This document shows positions 11,436 to 22,874 of a stretch of 64,000 nucleotides of DNA, piece by piece. The stretch covers positions 62,001 to 126,000 of the forward strand of contig NZ_FNJL01000003.1 in the NCBI RefSeq assembly GCF_900104515.1, written 5' to 3'. Position 1 is the first letter of the stretch. Every line of letters begins with the position of its first letter. The translations under genes and the position numbers were made by a program. Origin of the DNA: Paracidovorax cattleyae. GTDB lineage: Bacteria; Pseudomonadota; Gammaproteobacteria; Burkholderiales; Burkholderiaceae_C. A model generated the notes under the pieces. It worked only from the letters and a program-made list of their open reading frames with translations, was not told where the DNA came from and did not search any database.

Positions 11436-14006
11436 TCACGGAGTCAACTCGGACTCGTGCCTCCACCGCCCCGGCCGCAACTGCAACGCCCGATACCCCC
11501 CCTCCACCCACTCCCCCCGCATATCCCGATACCGCGGCGAGAACACCAGCCCGCTCTGCCCCGTCTGGTAAATGAAGCGCGAGGCCTCCAGGTCCGACAG
11601 GTCATAGACCGCCCGCAGCGAAGCGGCATGCCGGTTCACGAACGGCCCGTCCTGCTTGCCAAGGTCGTACTGCCCGACATTGACCGTATAGGCATCGCCC
11701 GGCGACGGCACCTGCACGTCGAAGAACCGCGCCAGCGCCGGCACGTTGCCGAAGGGCCGGTGCACGCTCAGGGCCGGGTGGGCGCGGCCCCACTGCCAGC
11801 GGGCGGGGTCGGGCCCCTGCTGCGCGGCCAGCCGTTCCAGTGCGCGGCCCAGGGCCTCGGCGGACTGCCGCTCGCAACCGGAGGGCTGGCACCACCAGGC
11901 GTCGTTGCGCTCGAGGATGCCTTCCAGGCCCGCGCGGTAGTCGCGCCGGCCATAGGTGGCGGCGAAGCGCTCGGCGCCGATGCGCGCAGCGATGGTGCCG
12001 CGGGCCAGTTCGTCCACCCAGGCGGCGAAGACCAGCGGGGCGGCCCGGTCGGCGCGCATGGCACCGTCGAATCCCCGCAGTTGTGCCGCGACGGCGCCGG
12101 CCAGCGGATGCGGATGCCCCGCCAGCGCCCGCTGCAGGTAGGGCAGCAGGCGGCGGGTGGCGAGGGAAACGACATCGCCCTGCAGGCGCTGCATGCCGGC
12201 CATGTCGATCTTGCCGGCGGCTTCGAGCTGCTGCACGATGCGGTCGTGCCGGTAGGGCAGCGCCCAGTCCTGGGTCAGGAAATGCGGATAGCCCTCGGGC
12301 GTGATGCGCTGGTTGGCGGTGGCGATCCAGCCCCGGGCCGCGCCGTCGTCCTGCGGCGTCTCGGCATAGGGCAGCCAGCCCTGCCAGTCGTAGCGTGCCT
12401 CCCAGCCGGGGGCGGGCGCGACGCCGTTCAGGTCGTTGCCTGCGGCGCGCACGGGCACGCGGCCGACGGCCTTGAAGGCGATGCGCCCCCCGGTGTCGGC
12501 GGCCACGACGTTCTGCATGGGCGAGTGGTAGTCCGACAGGGCATCGAAAAGCTCTTCCACGTTGCGCGCATGGTTCAGGCGCAGGCCCGCCAGCACGGTG
12601 CGGTTGTCGGCGTCCAGGGCGCTCCAGCGCAGCGCGAGCACGGCGCGCTTCAAGTCGAGCACCCGGCCATGGGATTCGACCACGTCGCTCAGCACCGGGC
12701 CGTGCCGGGTGGCGCGCAGCGTGACCGCCACGTCGGGCTGGCCCTTGACGCGGATGGTCTCCTGGCGCTCCGTGAACTCCGCCCAGCCGTCGGGCGTGCG
12801 GTAGCGGCGCGGGTTGTCCGGATCGATCCGCTCGATGTAGAGGTCCTGCACGTCGGGGCTGGTGTTGGTGAAGCCCCAGGCCACGCCCGCGGTGCGGCCC
12901 AGCACCACGAACGGCAGGCCCGGCAGGGTCGCGCCGACCACCTCCAGGGGAGGGATGCGCGAGCCATCGGCAGCGCGGCCTTCCGGTGCATGCAGGGCGG
13001 CGTAGTACCAGATGGCGGGCGCCGAGAGGCCCAGGTGGGGATCGTTGGCCAGCAGCGGCTTGCCGCTCGCGGTGCGCGACCCTGCCACCACCCAGTTGTT
13101 GCTGCCCTTGCCTTCGTTGGTGCCCGCGTCGCTCACCAGCGCGCGCGACCAGTCCAGCCATTGGCGCGTGCCGTCGCCCGCCAGGGCCGCCACCATGCCG
13201 GGCACGGCGGTGGAGGCAGCGGTGGATGTGCCGGAGGAAGTGGCCGCCGCGGCAGCGCCCTGCCCCGCGCCGCGGTAGATGCCCAGGCCCCGGTAGAGCG
13301 CGGCCAGGTCCACGCGGGTGGCCGGCGGCTCGCCGGGGTACGGGGGCAGCAGCTGCCACAGGCGGTCGGTGTCCAGCGACTGGGCGAGCGAGAGGCGCGT
13401 GAATTCCTGGCCCCAGTTGCCGCCCATGTCCAGCGCCATCATCAGCGCCCAGCCCACGCTGTCCTCGGGGGTCCAGGCGTCGCGGCCGTCCTTGCCGTCC
13501 GGGGGCGGCACGCCCAGCAGCAGGAATTCCGGCGGCAGCGCCCGGCCGCTGCGGTGGAAGCTGCCGATGCCGCGGGCATAGGCCTGCAGCGCCTCCTTCG
13601 CCGGGGCCGGCAGGCCGGCGTACTGGCGCCGTGCGGTGCCCATGATGTCCAGGGCGCGCATCAGCTTGTCGGTGTCCAGCGCGGCGGGGCCGAACAGTTC
13701 GGACAGTTGCCCGTGCATAAGGCGCCGGTTGAACTCCAGCTGCCAGGCGCGCTCCTGGGCATGCACATAGCCCAGGGCGAACCACGCGTCCTTCGCTGAG
13801 GCGGCATGGATGTGGGTGACGTCGGAGGGGTCGCGCCGCACCTGTACGGGTTCCACGAGCCCGGGCGCGGAGAGCCGGCCGTCAAGCGCCGGGAAGCGGC
13901 TCTGCACATAGCACGCCACCACTGCGCCGCCGAGCAACGCGAGCGCCACCGCCGCCACGGCGCTCCAACGCATCCAGGATCCTGCTTTCCGCTGTCGCAA
14001 CCGCAT
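11436..14006 (-). CDS. Penicillin acylase family protein (Ntn hydrolase)
   Basis: An 856-residue precursor of the penicillin G acylase/AHL acylase family, which hydrolyses amide bonds of beta-lactams or N-acyl-homoserine lactones after self-cleavage. An N-terminal membrane/signal segment (MRWSAVAAVALALLGGAVVA) implies periplasmic location. Self-cleavage is expected at GKG/SNNWVVAGSR with Ser302 as the N-terminal nucleophile; LLANDPHLGLSAPAIWY follows as in the family. ATG 14006 was chosen because the upstream in-frame sequence is antisense to the cyclase region. It stands alone between the rhs gene and the cyclase gene. Whether it degrades quorum signals or other amides cannot be told. Confidence 0.9.
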   Translation of the reverse strand: MRLRQRKAGSWMRWSAVAAVALALLGGAVVACYVQSRFPALDGRLSAPGLVEPVQVRRDPSDVTHIHAASAKDAWFALGYVHAQERAWQLEFNRRLMHGQLSELFGPAALDTDKLMRALDIMGTARRQYAGLPAPAKEALQAYARGIGSFHRSGRALPPEFLLLGVPPPDGKDGRDAWTPEDSVGWALMMALDMGGNWGQEFTRLSLAQSLDTDRLWQLLPPYPGEPPATRVDLAALYRGLGIYRGAGQGAAAAATSSGTSTAASTAVPGMVAALAGDGTRQWLDWSRALVSDAGTNEGKGSNNWVVAGSRTASGKPLLANDPHLGLSAPAIWYYAALHAPEGRAADGSRIPPLEVVGATLPGLPFVVLGRTAGVAWGFTNTSPDVQDLYIERIDPDNPRRYRTPDGWAEFTERQETIRVKGQPDVAVTLRATRHGPVLSDVVESHGRVLDLKRAVLALRWSALDADNRTVLAGLRLNHARNVEELFDALSDYHSPMQNVVAADTGGRIAFKAVGRVPVRAAGNDLNGVAPAPGWEARYDWQGWLPYAETPQDDGAARGWIATANQRITPEGYPHFLTQDWALPYRHDRIVQQLEAAGKIDMAGMQRLQGDVVSLATRRLLPYLQRALAGHPHPLAGAVAAQLRGFDGAMRADRAAPLVFAAWVDELARGTIAARIGAERFAATYGRRDYRAGLEGILERNDAWWCQPSGCERQSAEALGRALERLAAQQGPDPARWQWGRAHPALSVHRPFGNVPALARFFDVQVPSPGDAYTVNVGQYDLGKQDGPFVNRHAASLRAVYDLSDLEASRFIYQTGQSGLVFSPRYRDMRGEWVEGGYRALQLRPGRWRHESELTP

Positions 14007-14083
14007 GGTTTCGCCCCTCTCGAGATGGAGCACGATTGTCGTGCAGCAACGCGGCCGTGGGCGGCCCGTGCGCGGGAAATCGA

Positions 14084-15031
14084 TCAGTAAGGCGGGAGCG
14101 TGTCCCAGGTTTCCGGCAGCTCGGTGTCGGTGACGCCGAACCCCAGGGTGGGCGTGTCCGTGCGCCCGAAGGGTACGCCCAGCGCGATCTGGCCGCTGCC
14201 GTGCAGCAGGCAGGCGGAGCGGCGCAACGCCACCACGGTTTCGCTGCCGTCGAACCGCACCCAGCTTCCGTAGCTGCTGAGGTCCGTGAACACCACGGTG
14301 CCGCCGCGCCACTCGATGCGCGCATGCACGCGCGACACGCGCGGGTCTGCGACCCGGACCGGCGCCTGCGAGCCCCGGCCCACGTGCAGCGGGCTGTCCG
14401 ACGCACCGAAGGTGCGGATGGATCCGGACCATGCCAGCTCGATCCAGGTGTTGGGTGGGTGGATCGGTGCCAGCTCGCTCGCCAGGCCGGCGCGCTGCGT
14501 CAGCGGGCCATGCTCGTCACCGACCCGCCAGTCCACCTGGTACACCATCAGCGGCTCGGCCCGGCCGCGCAGTTCCAGCGCACCCATGCGCACGTAGCCC
14601 GCGCCCTCCACGCTGCCCGCTATTTCCACCGTGGCGGCATCGGCAAGGATCTCGCGGGCACCGGCACGCTCGCACAGGCGGGAGGCGATGTTCACCGCGT
14701 CGCCATAGGTATCGCCGTCCACTTCCACCAGTTCGCCGTAGGCCATGCCGACGCGCAGGTCCATGGCGCCATCCGGCTTGCCGGGCCGCTCGTGGTGGCG
14801 GCGGGCCATGTCCACCACCGCGGCGACGGCGGAGGCCGGCTCGCTGAACACGGCCAGCACGCCGTCGCCCAGCGTTTTCACCACCCGCCCGCCGTGAAGG
14901 CCGAGCGCCGCCGCCATCCATTCGGTCAGGCCGGTGACCGCCGTGGTGGCGCGGGTGTTGCCCTGCGCCTCGAACAGCGCCGTGGTGCCGACGATGTCGG
15001 AAAACACGACGGTGTGCCGGACGGTTCTCAT
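14084..15031 (-). CDS. Class III adenylate/guanylate cyclase domain fused to FHA domain
   Basis: A 315-residue soluble protein. Residues about 1-165 form a class III nucleotide cyclase catalytic domain (metal-binding VVFSDIVGTTALFE and VKTLGDGVLAVFSEP, then GDTYGDAVNIASRLCERAGA). Residues about 205-300 form a forkhead-associated phosphothreonine-binding domain (LHVGRGSQAPVRVADPRVSR, then VHARIEWRGGTVVFTDLSSY). It may make cAMP or act as a degenerate sensor; the FHA part would link it to Ser/Thr phosphorylation. It starts 10 bp after ldcA ends, making it the third gene of a tadA-ldcA-cyclase operon. No transmembrane segment is seen. The FHA at the C-terminus is less common than at the N-terminus. 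Confidence 0.85.
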   Translation of the reverse strand: MRTVRHTVVFSDIVGTTALFEAQGNTRATTAVTGLTEWMAAALGLHGGRVVKTLGDGVLAVFSEPASAVAAVVDMARRHHERPGKPDGAMDLRVGMAYGELVEVDGDTYGDAVNIASRLCERAGAREILADAATVEIAGSVEGAGYVRMGALELRGRAEPLMVYQVDWRVGDEHGPLTQRAGLASELAPIHPPNTWIELAWSGSIRTFGASDSPLHVGRGSQAPVRVADPRVSRVHARIEWRGGTVVFTDLSSYGSWVRFDGSETVVALRRSACLLHGSGQIALGVPFGRTDTPTLGFGVTDTELPETWDTLPPY

Positions 15032-15041
15032 GGAGCGGTGC

Positions 15042-17870
<2,829 letters not shown>

Positions 17871-17977
17871 AACCGTCGCTCCTCGTTCATCACCGCTGCA
17901 CGGGCGGCGCGGCACGCCACTGTATCGGAACCGGCGCCGTCCGCGGTGATGCCGCGGCGTGCCGGAGGCCGGCAGCC

Positions 17978-19138
17978 TCAGTTCAGCGCGACGCGCGCGT
18001 TGGCCGGGTAGTGGTAGAGCGTCACGGCGGGCGCCGTCAGCTCGCCCTTGGGCGTGAAGGACACATTGGCGGTCACGCCCTTGTACTGGGTCTTGGCGAT
18101 GAAGGGGGTATAGGCCTTCGGATCCACCGAGTCGGCGCGCTTCATGGCGTCCACCAGCACCATGGTGGCGTCGTAAGCGTAGGGGCTGTAGATCTGGAAC
18201 TGGCCGGGGAACTTGGCGTCGTAGCGCTTCTTCCACTCCGCGCCGCCCTGCATCCTGGCGACGGAGGCGCCTCCGGTGGCGCAGGTCACGTTCCTGAGCA
18301 CCGCCGATCTGGCGGACAGATCGGGCAGCTTCTCGGTGCAGAGCGCGTCACCGCCGAAGAACTTCACCTCGCCCATGCCCAGTTGCTCCATCTGGCGCAG
18401 CATCGGGCCGGCCTGGGCATCAAGGCCGCCGTAGAAGATCGCATCGGGCTTCTTCGGCTTGATGGAGGTCAGGATCGCCATGAAGTCGGTGGCCTTGTCG
18501 TTGGTGAACTCCTCGGCCACCACCTTCAGGCCTTTCTGCAGCGCCGTGGCCTTGAACACCTGGGCCACGCCCTGGCCGTAGGCCGTGCGGTCGTCGATGA
18601 CGGCGACGGTCTTGAGCTTGAGGTGGTCGGCCGCGTAGATGGCCAGGGCGGCGCCCAGGGCGCTGTCGTTGGCGATCAGGCGGAAAGTGGTCTTGTAGCC
18701 CGGCTTGGTCAGGTCGGGATTGGTGGCGGCGGCCGTGATGTTCGGCAGGCCGCACTTGTCGTAGAGCGAGGACGCCGGGATGGAGGTGCCCGACTGCAGG
18801 TGGCCGACCACGCCCGCCACCTTCAGGTCGCAGAACTTCTGCGCGATGGCCGTGGCCTGGCGCGGGTCGCCGGCGTCGTCTTCCGCCGCAATCTCGAAGC
18901 GGATCTTCTTGCCGCCGATGACGAGGTTCTGCGCGTTGAGGTCGTCCACCGCCATGCGCACGCCGTTCTCGGTGTCCTTGCCGATGTGCGCTATGCCGCC
19001 GGAGACGGGGCCGGCATGCCCGATCCTGACGGTCTGCACGTCCTGCGCACCGGAGGGCGCGGCGGCGAAGGCGGACAGCACGGCGGCAGCGGCCGCGGCA
19101 CAGGGCATCGAGGGGAGGAAGCGGAAAACGGAAGGCAC
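17978..19138 (-). CDS. Branched-chain amino acid ABC transporter substrate-binding protein (LivK-like)
   Basis: A 386-residue periplasmic binding protein, type I fold. It has a signal peptide (AAAAAAVLSAFAAAPSGAQ), then the family opening VRIGHAGPVSGGIAHIGKD and GVRMAVDDLNAQN, and the lobe residues GHLQSGTSIPASSLY that contact the amino acid's alpha groups. The start is a GTG with AGGAG 9 bases upstream. It would deliver Leu/Ile/Val or a related solute to a LIV-type permease, but no permease or ATPase gene is adjacent, so it is an orphan of the kind common in this family of bacteria. Confidence 0.9.
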   Translation of the reverse strand: MPSVFRFLPSMPCAAAAAAVLSAFAAAPSGAQDVQTVRIGHAGPVSGGIAHIGKDTENGVRMAVDDLNAQNLVIGGKKIRFEIAAEDDAGDPRQATAIAQKFCDLKVAGVVGHLQSGTSIPASSLYDKCGLPNITAAATNPDLTKPGYKTTFRLIANDSALGAALAIYAADHLKLKTVAVIDDRTAYGQGVAQVFKATALQKGLKVVAEEFTNDKATDFMAILTSIKPKKPDAIFYGGLDAQAGPMLRQMEQLGMGEVKFFGGDALCTEKLPDLSARSAVLRNVTCATGGASVARMQGGAEWKKRYDAKFPGQFQIYSPYAYDATMVLVDAMKRADSVDPKAYTPFIAKTQYKGVTANVSFTPKGELTAPAVTLYHYPANARVALN

Positions 19139-19282
19139 TTCGGAGGTCTCCTGACAGTCTCTGGAATGGCGGAAAGCGGCCCCGCACGGAGCGGGCGCCG
19201 GAACTATCGTACCGGCAGTCGCACCATTTCGGAGCGAAGCCGCGCCAAATCGGTGCAGCCGGGTGGCGGCGCCGCCAGCCGC

Positions 19283-20293
19283 TCATCCCCGAGCGTGCGG
19301 CGCCGGACGCGCCAGGGGGATGGGGGTCTTGGGCGTCCAATCCACGGCCACCGGCAGGCCGAGCCGCGCGAACATGTCCGCCACCGATTGCAGATGCCCG
19401 GGCACACGGTCTTCGTATTCGCTGAAACGGCCGGAATCGTTGTCGATGCATAGCGTACCGTCCGGGCGGGCATACAGCGTCCCGCTGATATGCGCCTGCG
19501 GCAGACCGCGCGTGGCCTGCCACGGCTCGGCGACGAGCGCGCCTCCCACCAGCGTCACGTGGCCCAGCATGAACTGGCGTGGATCGGGGCCCGCGTCACC
19601 GGCGGCGTCCTTTTTCGGGTCCTTCTTCTTTTTCTCTTTTGCCGCCGGCATACGGGCGGTGTCTTCGGCTTTCTTCCGGAGCCCGGCCGCGACATGCTCG
19701 CGCACGCCCTCAGGGGCTCCGACCAGCACTTCACCGATGACCAGCGAGCCGTTGGCGGAAATGTCCCACTTGTACTGGACCCGGTGGGCGCGCAGGTCGT
19801 CCAGGCGCAGTAGATCCTGCAGCGGGCCCGCGCCCCGGCCTGCGGCATCCACCGGCCCGTCGAACCGCTGCACCGCCTCCAGGTCGGCCTGGCGGCGGAT
19901 GAAGAATGTGCTGCTTCCGGGGCCCTGGTGCTCCGCGATGAGCACCCGCGTCGGGTTCACGCGCACCCGGCGGTAGCCCTGCTGCGCCGGTTCGAGTTCC
20001 TGCTTCTGTATCGGGCTGCGGTGGCCCACCTGGCCATCCGCCCCGGTTTTTGTCTTGCCCCGCGCGGGCTGGCAACTGCCGAACCGGGCCGCCAGGGCGG
20101 CCTCGCGGCGCATGCCGGCCTCCCGATCGCGCGCCGAAAGCGGGCTCAGGTACGGCGACGAAAGCGAGCGCCGCAAAGGCGTGGCGGCGGGCCCGGGCTG
20201 GCCTGGCGCCGTGAAGCCGCTGTCCGCAGGGGCGCTGCGCAGCGATGCAGTGGGTGAAAGAGAGCTGGACGACCGGACAGGTGAGATGGGCAT
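19283..20293 (-). CDS. Unknown protein with type III effector-like N-terminus
   Basis: A 336-residue protein of no family I can name. The first 50 residues contain 13 Ser, 9 Pro and a single acidic residue (Asp24), beginning MPISPVRSSSSLSPTASLRS, which is the composition of type III secretion signals. The middle has a strongly basic Lys patch (EKKKKDPKKD, about residue 223). The C-terminal part contains a pattern H-V-x-L-V-G-G-x-L-V-A followed by SGTLYARPDGTLCIDNDSGR, resembling a beta-rich 'I-x-N-x-S-G-H-Y' module found in some secreted bacterial proteins. No signal peptide or membrane segment. A near-match to a HrpX/HrpB promoter lies upstream. No clear ribosome binding site precedes the ATG, so the start is uncertain. 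Confidence 0.6.
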   Translation of the reverse strand: MPISPVRSSSSLSPTASLRSAPADSGFTAPGQPGPAATPLRRSLSSPYLSPLSARDREAGMRREAALAARFGSCQPARGKTKTGADGQVGHRSPIQKQELEPAQQGYRRVRVNPTRVLIAEHQGPGSSTFFIRRQADLEAVQRFDGPVDAAGRGAGPLQDLLRLDDLRAHRVQYKWDISANGSLVIGEVLVGAPEGVREHVAAGLRKKAEDTARMPAAKEKKKKDPKKDAAGDAGPDPRQFMLGHVTLVGGALVAEPWQATRGLPQAHISGTLYARPDGTLCIDNDSGRFSEYEDRVPGHLQSVADMFARLGLPVAVDWTPKTPIPLARPAPHARG

Positions 20294-20326
20294 GGGCTGG
20301 CTCGTGCAAGGTTCTGGAGAGCATCC

Positions 20327-20389
20327 AGGCTATGGCTTGCAAGGGAATCGGGACAGGCTCCAGGCGAAGCCGGGCTGCCGCGGGCCGAA
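20327..20389 (-). promoter_or_regulatory. Imperfect PIP/hrpII-type promoter upstream of the candidate effector
   Basis: On the minus strand TTCGG (20389-20385) and TTCGC (20368-20364) are separated by 16 bases; the consensus plant-inducible promoter is TTCGB-N15-TTCGB, so the spacing is one base too long. Thirty-one bases further on is TAGCCT (20332-20327), which fits the YANNNT -10 element expected 30-32 bases downstream. The start codon follows about 34 bases later. In a GC-rich genome TTCG pairs occur by chance, so this is suggestive only. Confidence 0.4.
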
Positions 20390-20442
20390 GTGCGGCGACG
20401 GCCCAGGCCCAGGGCAACGGCCTCCTGGGATAATCGCGCCCC

Positions 20443-22452
20443 ATGTCCCTCCTGCCCCACCAGCTCGAATTGCTCTCCCCCGCCCGCGACGCCGACATCG
20501 GCATCGAGGCGGTCAACCATGGCGCGGATGCCGTCTATATCGGCGGACCGGCCTTCGGCGCGCGGGCCAGCGCGGGCAACGAACTGCGCGACCTGGAGCG
20601 GCTCATCCGCCATGCCCACCGCTTCCACAGCCGCATCTTCGTCACGCTCAACACCATCCTGCGCGACGACGAGCTCGAAGGCGCCCGCCGCATGGCCTGG
20701 CAGGTGTACGAGGCCGGCGCCGACGCGCTCATCATCCAGGACATGGGGCTGCTGGAAATCGACCTGCCCCCCATCCAGCTGCATGCCAGCACCCAGACCG
20801 ACATCCGCACGCCCGAGAAGGCGCGCTTCCTGCAGGATGCCGGGTTGTCGCAGATCGTGCTGGCGCGCGAGCTCACCGTGCAGGAGATCGCGGCCATCCG
20901 CGCGGCGACCGATCCGGAGCGCTGCACGATCGAGTTCTTCATCCACGGCGCGCTCTGCGTGGCCTACAGCGGCCAGTGCTACATCAGCCACGCACACACC
21001 GGCCGCAGCGCCAACCGCGGCGACTGCAGCCAGGCCTGCCGCCTGCCCTACCAGGTGACGGACGACGCCGGCCGCTTCATCGCGCACGACAAGCACGTGC
21101 TCTCGATGAAGGACAACAACCAGTCGGCCAACCTGCGCCCCCTCATCGACGCGGGGGTGCGCAGCTTGAAGATCGAAGGACGCTACAAGGACATGGCCTA
21201 CGTGAAGAACGTCACGGCCCACTACCGCCGGTTGCTCGACGAAATCATCGAGGAGCGCGAGACCTCCGCCGCGCCCCTGGCCCGCTCTTCCAGCGGCCAG
21301 ACGCGCTTCACCTTCACCCCCGACCCGAACCAGAACTTCAACCGCGAGTTCACCGACTATTTCGTGAACGGCCGCAAGGAAGACATCGGCGCCTTCGACA
21401 CACCCAAGAACCCCGGCCAGGCCATCGGCTGGGTCACGCAGGTGGGCCCGAACTGGGTAGAGCTGGAAACCCATGCGCCCGACACGGTGCTGCACAACGG
21501 CGACGGCCTGTGCTACTGGGACCTGCAGAAAGAGCTCGTGGGCGTGGCGATCAACCGCGCCGAGGCAGCGCCCGGCAAGTCCCGCAACCACTGGCGCGTG
21601 TTCCCGAAGGACCCGATGGAGGGCTTCAGGGACCTGCGCCGCGGCACCGAGATCAACCGCAACCGGGACATGGACTGGGTGCGCACGCTCGAGAAGAAAT
21701 CCGGCGAACGGCGCATCGGCCTTTGGGCGCATTTCACGGACACCGATTCCGGCTTCGCCCTCACGCTCACCGACGAAGACGGCTTCACCGGCACCGCCGA
21801 GGTGGCGCATGCGCACGAGCCGGCCACCGATGCGGGGCGCTCGGAAGTCGCCTTGCGCGAGCAGATCGGCCGCTTCGGCGCGACGATCTTCCACGCGCAT
21901 GACATCGCCGTCGCGATGCGGCAGCCGTGGTTCGTGCCCGCCTCCGTGCTGAACCCGTTGCGCCGCGACGCCGTAGCGGCGCTGGAGGCAGCACGTGCCG
22001 ACGGCCTGCAGCGCCTGCCCCGCGCGCGGCCCGTCGAGCCGCCGGCCCCCTTCCCCGAGGACACGCTCACCTACCTGGCCAACGTGTTCAACCAGAAGGC
22101 GCACGATTTCTACATGAAGCACGGGGTGAAGGTGATCGACGCGGCCTACGAAAGCCAGGAAGAGGAGGGCGAGGTGAGCCTGATGATCACCAAGCACTGC
22201 GTGCGCTTTTCCATGAGCCTGTGCCCCAAGCAGGCCAAGGGCGTGATCGGCGTCAAGGGCACCATCAAGGCCGAGCCCCTGCACCTGATCAACGGCAAGG
22301 AAAAGCTCACCCTGCGCTTCGACTGCAAGCCCTGCGAGATGCATGTGGTCGGCCGGATCAAGAAATCCGTGCAGAACCAGCAGGCGCGCGAGGCGCACGC
22401 GGTGCCGGTGCAGTTCTACCGCACGCGTCCCGTGCCCGGCGCGCCGCACTGA
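20443..22452 (+). CDS. rlhA: U32 family protein, RlhA (YdcP)-like 23S rRNA C2501 hydroxylation enzyme
   Basis: A 669-residue protein of the U32 'peptidase' family. Its length and the long middle domain after NFNREFTDYFVNGRKED (DUF3656-like) fit E. coli RlhA (653 residues, 5-hydroxycytidine at C2501 of 23S rRNA) rather than the shorter TrhP. The N-terminal TIM-barrel-like part has LLSPARDADIGIEAVNHGAD and the U32 signature EFFIHGALCVAYSGQCYIS followed by GDCSQACRLPY, with cysteines thought to hold an iron-sulfur cluster. A C-terminal cysteine motif (TKHCVRFSMSLCP, FDCKPCEM) is also as in YdcP. Family firm; exact RNA target inferred. Confidence 0.8.
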   Translation: MSLLPHQLELLSPARDADIGIEAVNHGADAVYIGGPAFGARASAGNELRDLERLIRHAHRFHSRIFVTLNTILRDDELEGARRMAWQVYEAGADALIIQDMGLLEIDLPPIQLHASTQTDIRTPEKARFLQDAGLSQIVLARELTVQEIAAIRAATDPERCTIEFFIHGALCVAYSGQCYISHAHTGRSANRGDCSQACRLPYQVTDDAGRFIAHDKHVLSMKDNNQSANLRPLIDAGVRSLKIEGRYKDMAYVKNVTAHYRRLLDEIIEERETSAAPLARSSSGQTRFTFTPDPNQNFNREFTDYFVNGRKEDIGAFDTPKNPGQAIGWVTQVGPNWVELETHAPDTVLHNGDGLCYWDLQKELVGVAINRAEAAPGKSRNHWRVFPKDPMEGFRDLRRGTEINRNRDMDWVRTLEKKSGERRIGLWAHFTDTDSGFALTLTDEDGFTGTAEVAHAHEPATDAGRSEVALREQIGRFGATIFHAHDIAVAMRQPWFVPASVLNPLRRDAVAALEAARADGLQRLPRARPVEPPAPFPEDTLTYLANVFNQKAHDFYMKHGVKVIDAAYESQEEEGEVSLMITKHCVRFSMSLCPKQAKGVIGVKGTIKAEPLHLINGKEKLTLRFDCKPCEMHVVGRIKKSVQNQQAREAHAVPVQFYRTRPVPGAPH

Positions 22453-22648
22453 AGCGGGCGAACCCTGCGCGTCGGTTCCGGTGGGCTGACCCGGCAGCGG
22501 TGCCCTTCGCCGGCACGCTTGCCGTCTCCGCCCCGCAGGAGGCGGCAGTACCCGGCCCGGCATCGGCAGGCACGAGCCCCTGGGCGAGATCGCTCTTGCC
22601 GGGGCTGCTGCCGGCGGTCGGCTGGGTTTCAGGAAAAAGAATGGCCAT
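22358..22648 (-). CDS. Possible small hypothetical protein (low complexity)
   Basis: A 96-codon frame starting ATG GCC ATT with an excellent ribosome binding site (AAGGAG six bases upstream). The protein is Ala/Gly/Pro/Arg-rich with no recognisable domain, and its last 30 codons run antisense over the 3' end of the U32 gene, which is unfavourable. It sits in the otherwise empty 422-bp interval between the U32 gene and metY. The strong Shine-Dalgarno is the main reason to list it. Confidence 0.35.
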   Translation of the reverse strand: MAILFPETQPTAGSSPGKSDLAQGLVPADAGPGTAASCGAETASVPAKGTAAGSAHRNRRAGFARFSAARRARDACGRTAPAPRAPRAPAGSARIS

Positions 22649-22874
22649 GTCGTGCTCCTTCAGGCAACCAGGGTACGGGATGCCCCTCCATGCCGCCGAG
22701 GGTGCAACCGGCGTGCCAGCTCCTGCACAGTCCGCGGCGGAGCGGGACAGTGGATGCACGGAAGTCATAAGCACATAGCGATCGGTTCGTTCCGCGTGGC
22801 GGTGCGAACCGACACAATGGCCCGCACGCGCCGAGACACCGGCCCGCCCAACGACTCCAGGGAGACAGCACCGC

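Noticed and set aside
11457-13799. A 780-codon plus-strand frame
   Set aside because: Antisense to the penicillin acylase gene, no recognisable domain.
22649-22874. SAM or SAH riboswitch upstream of metY
   Set aside because: No conserved core or supporting helices could be identified by eye.
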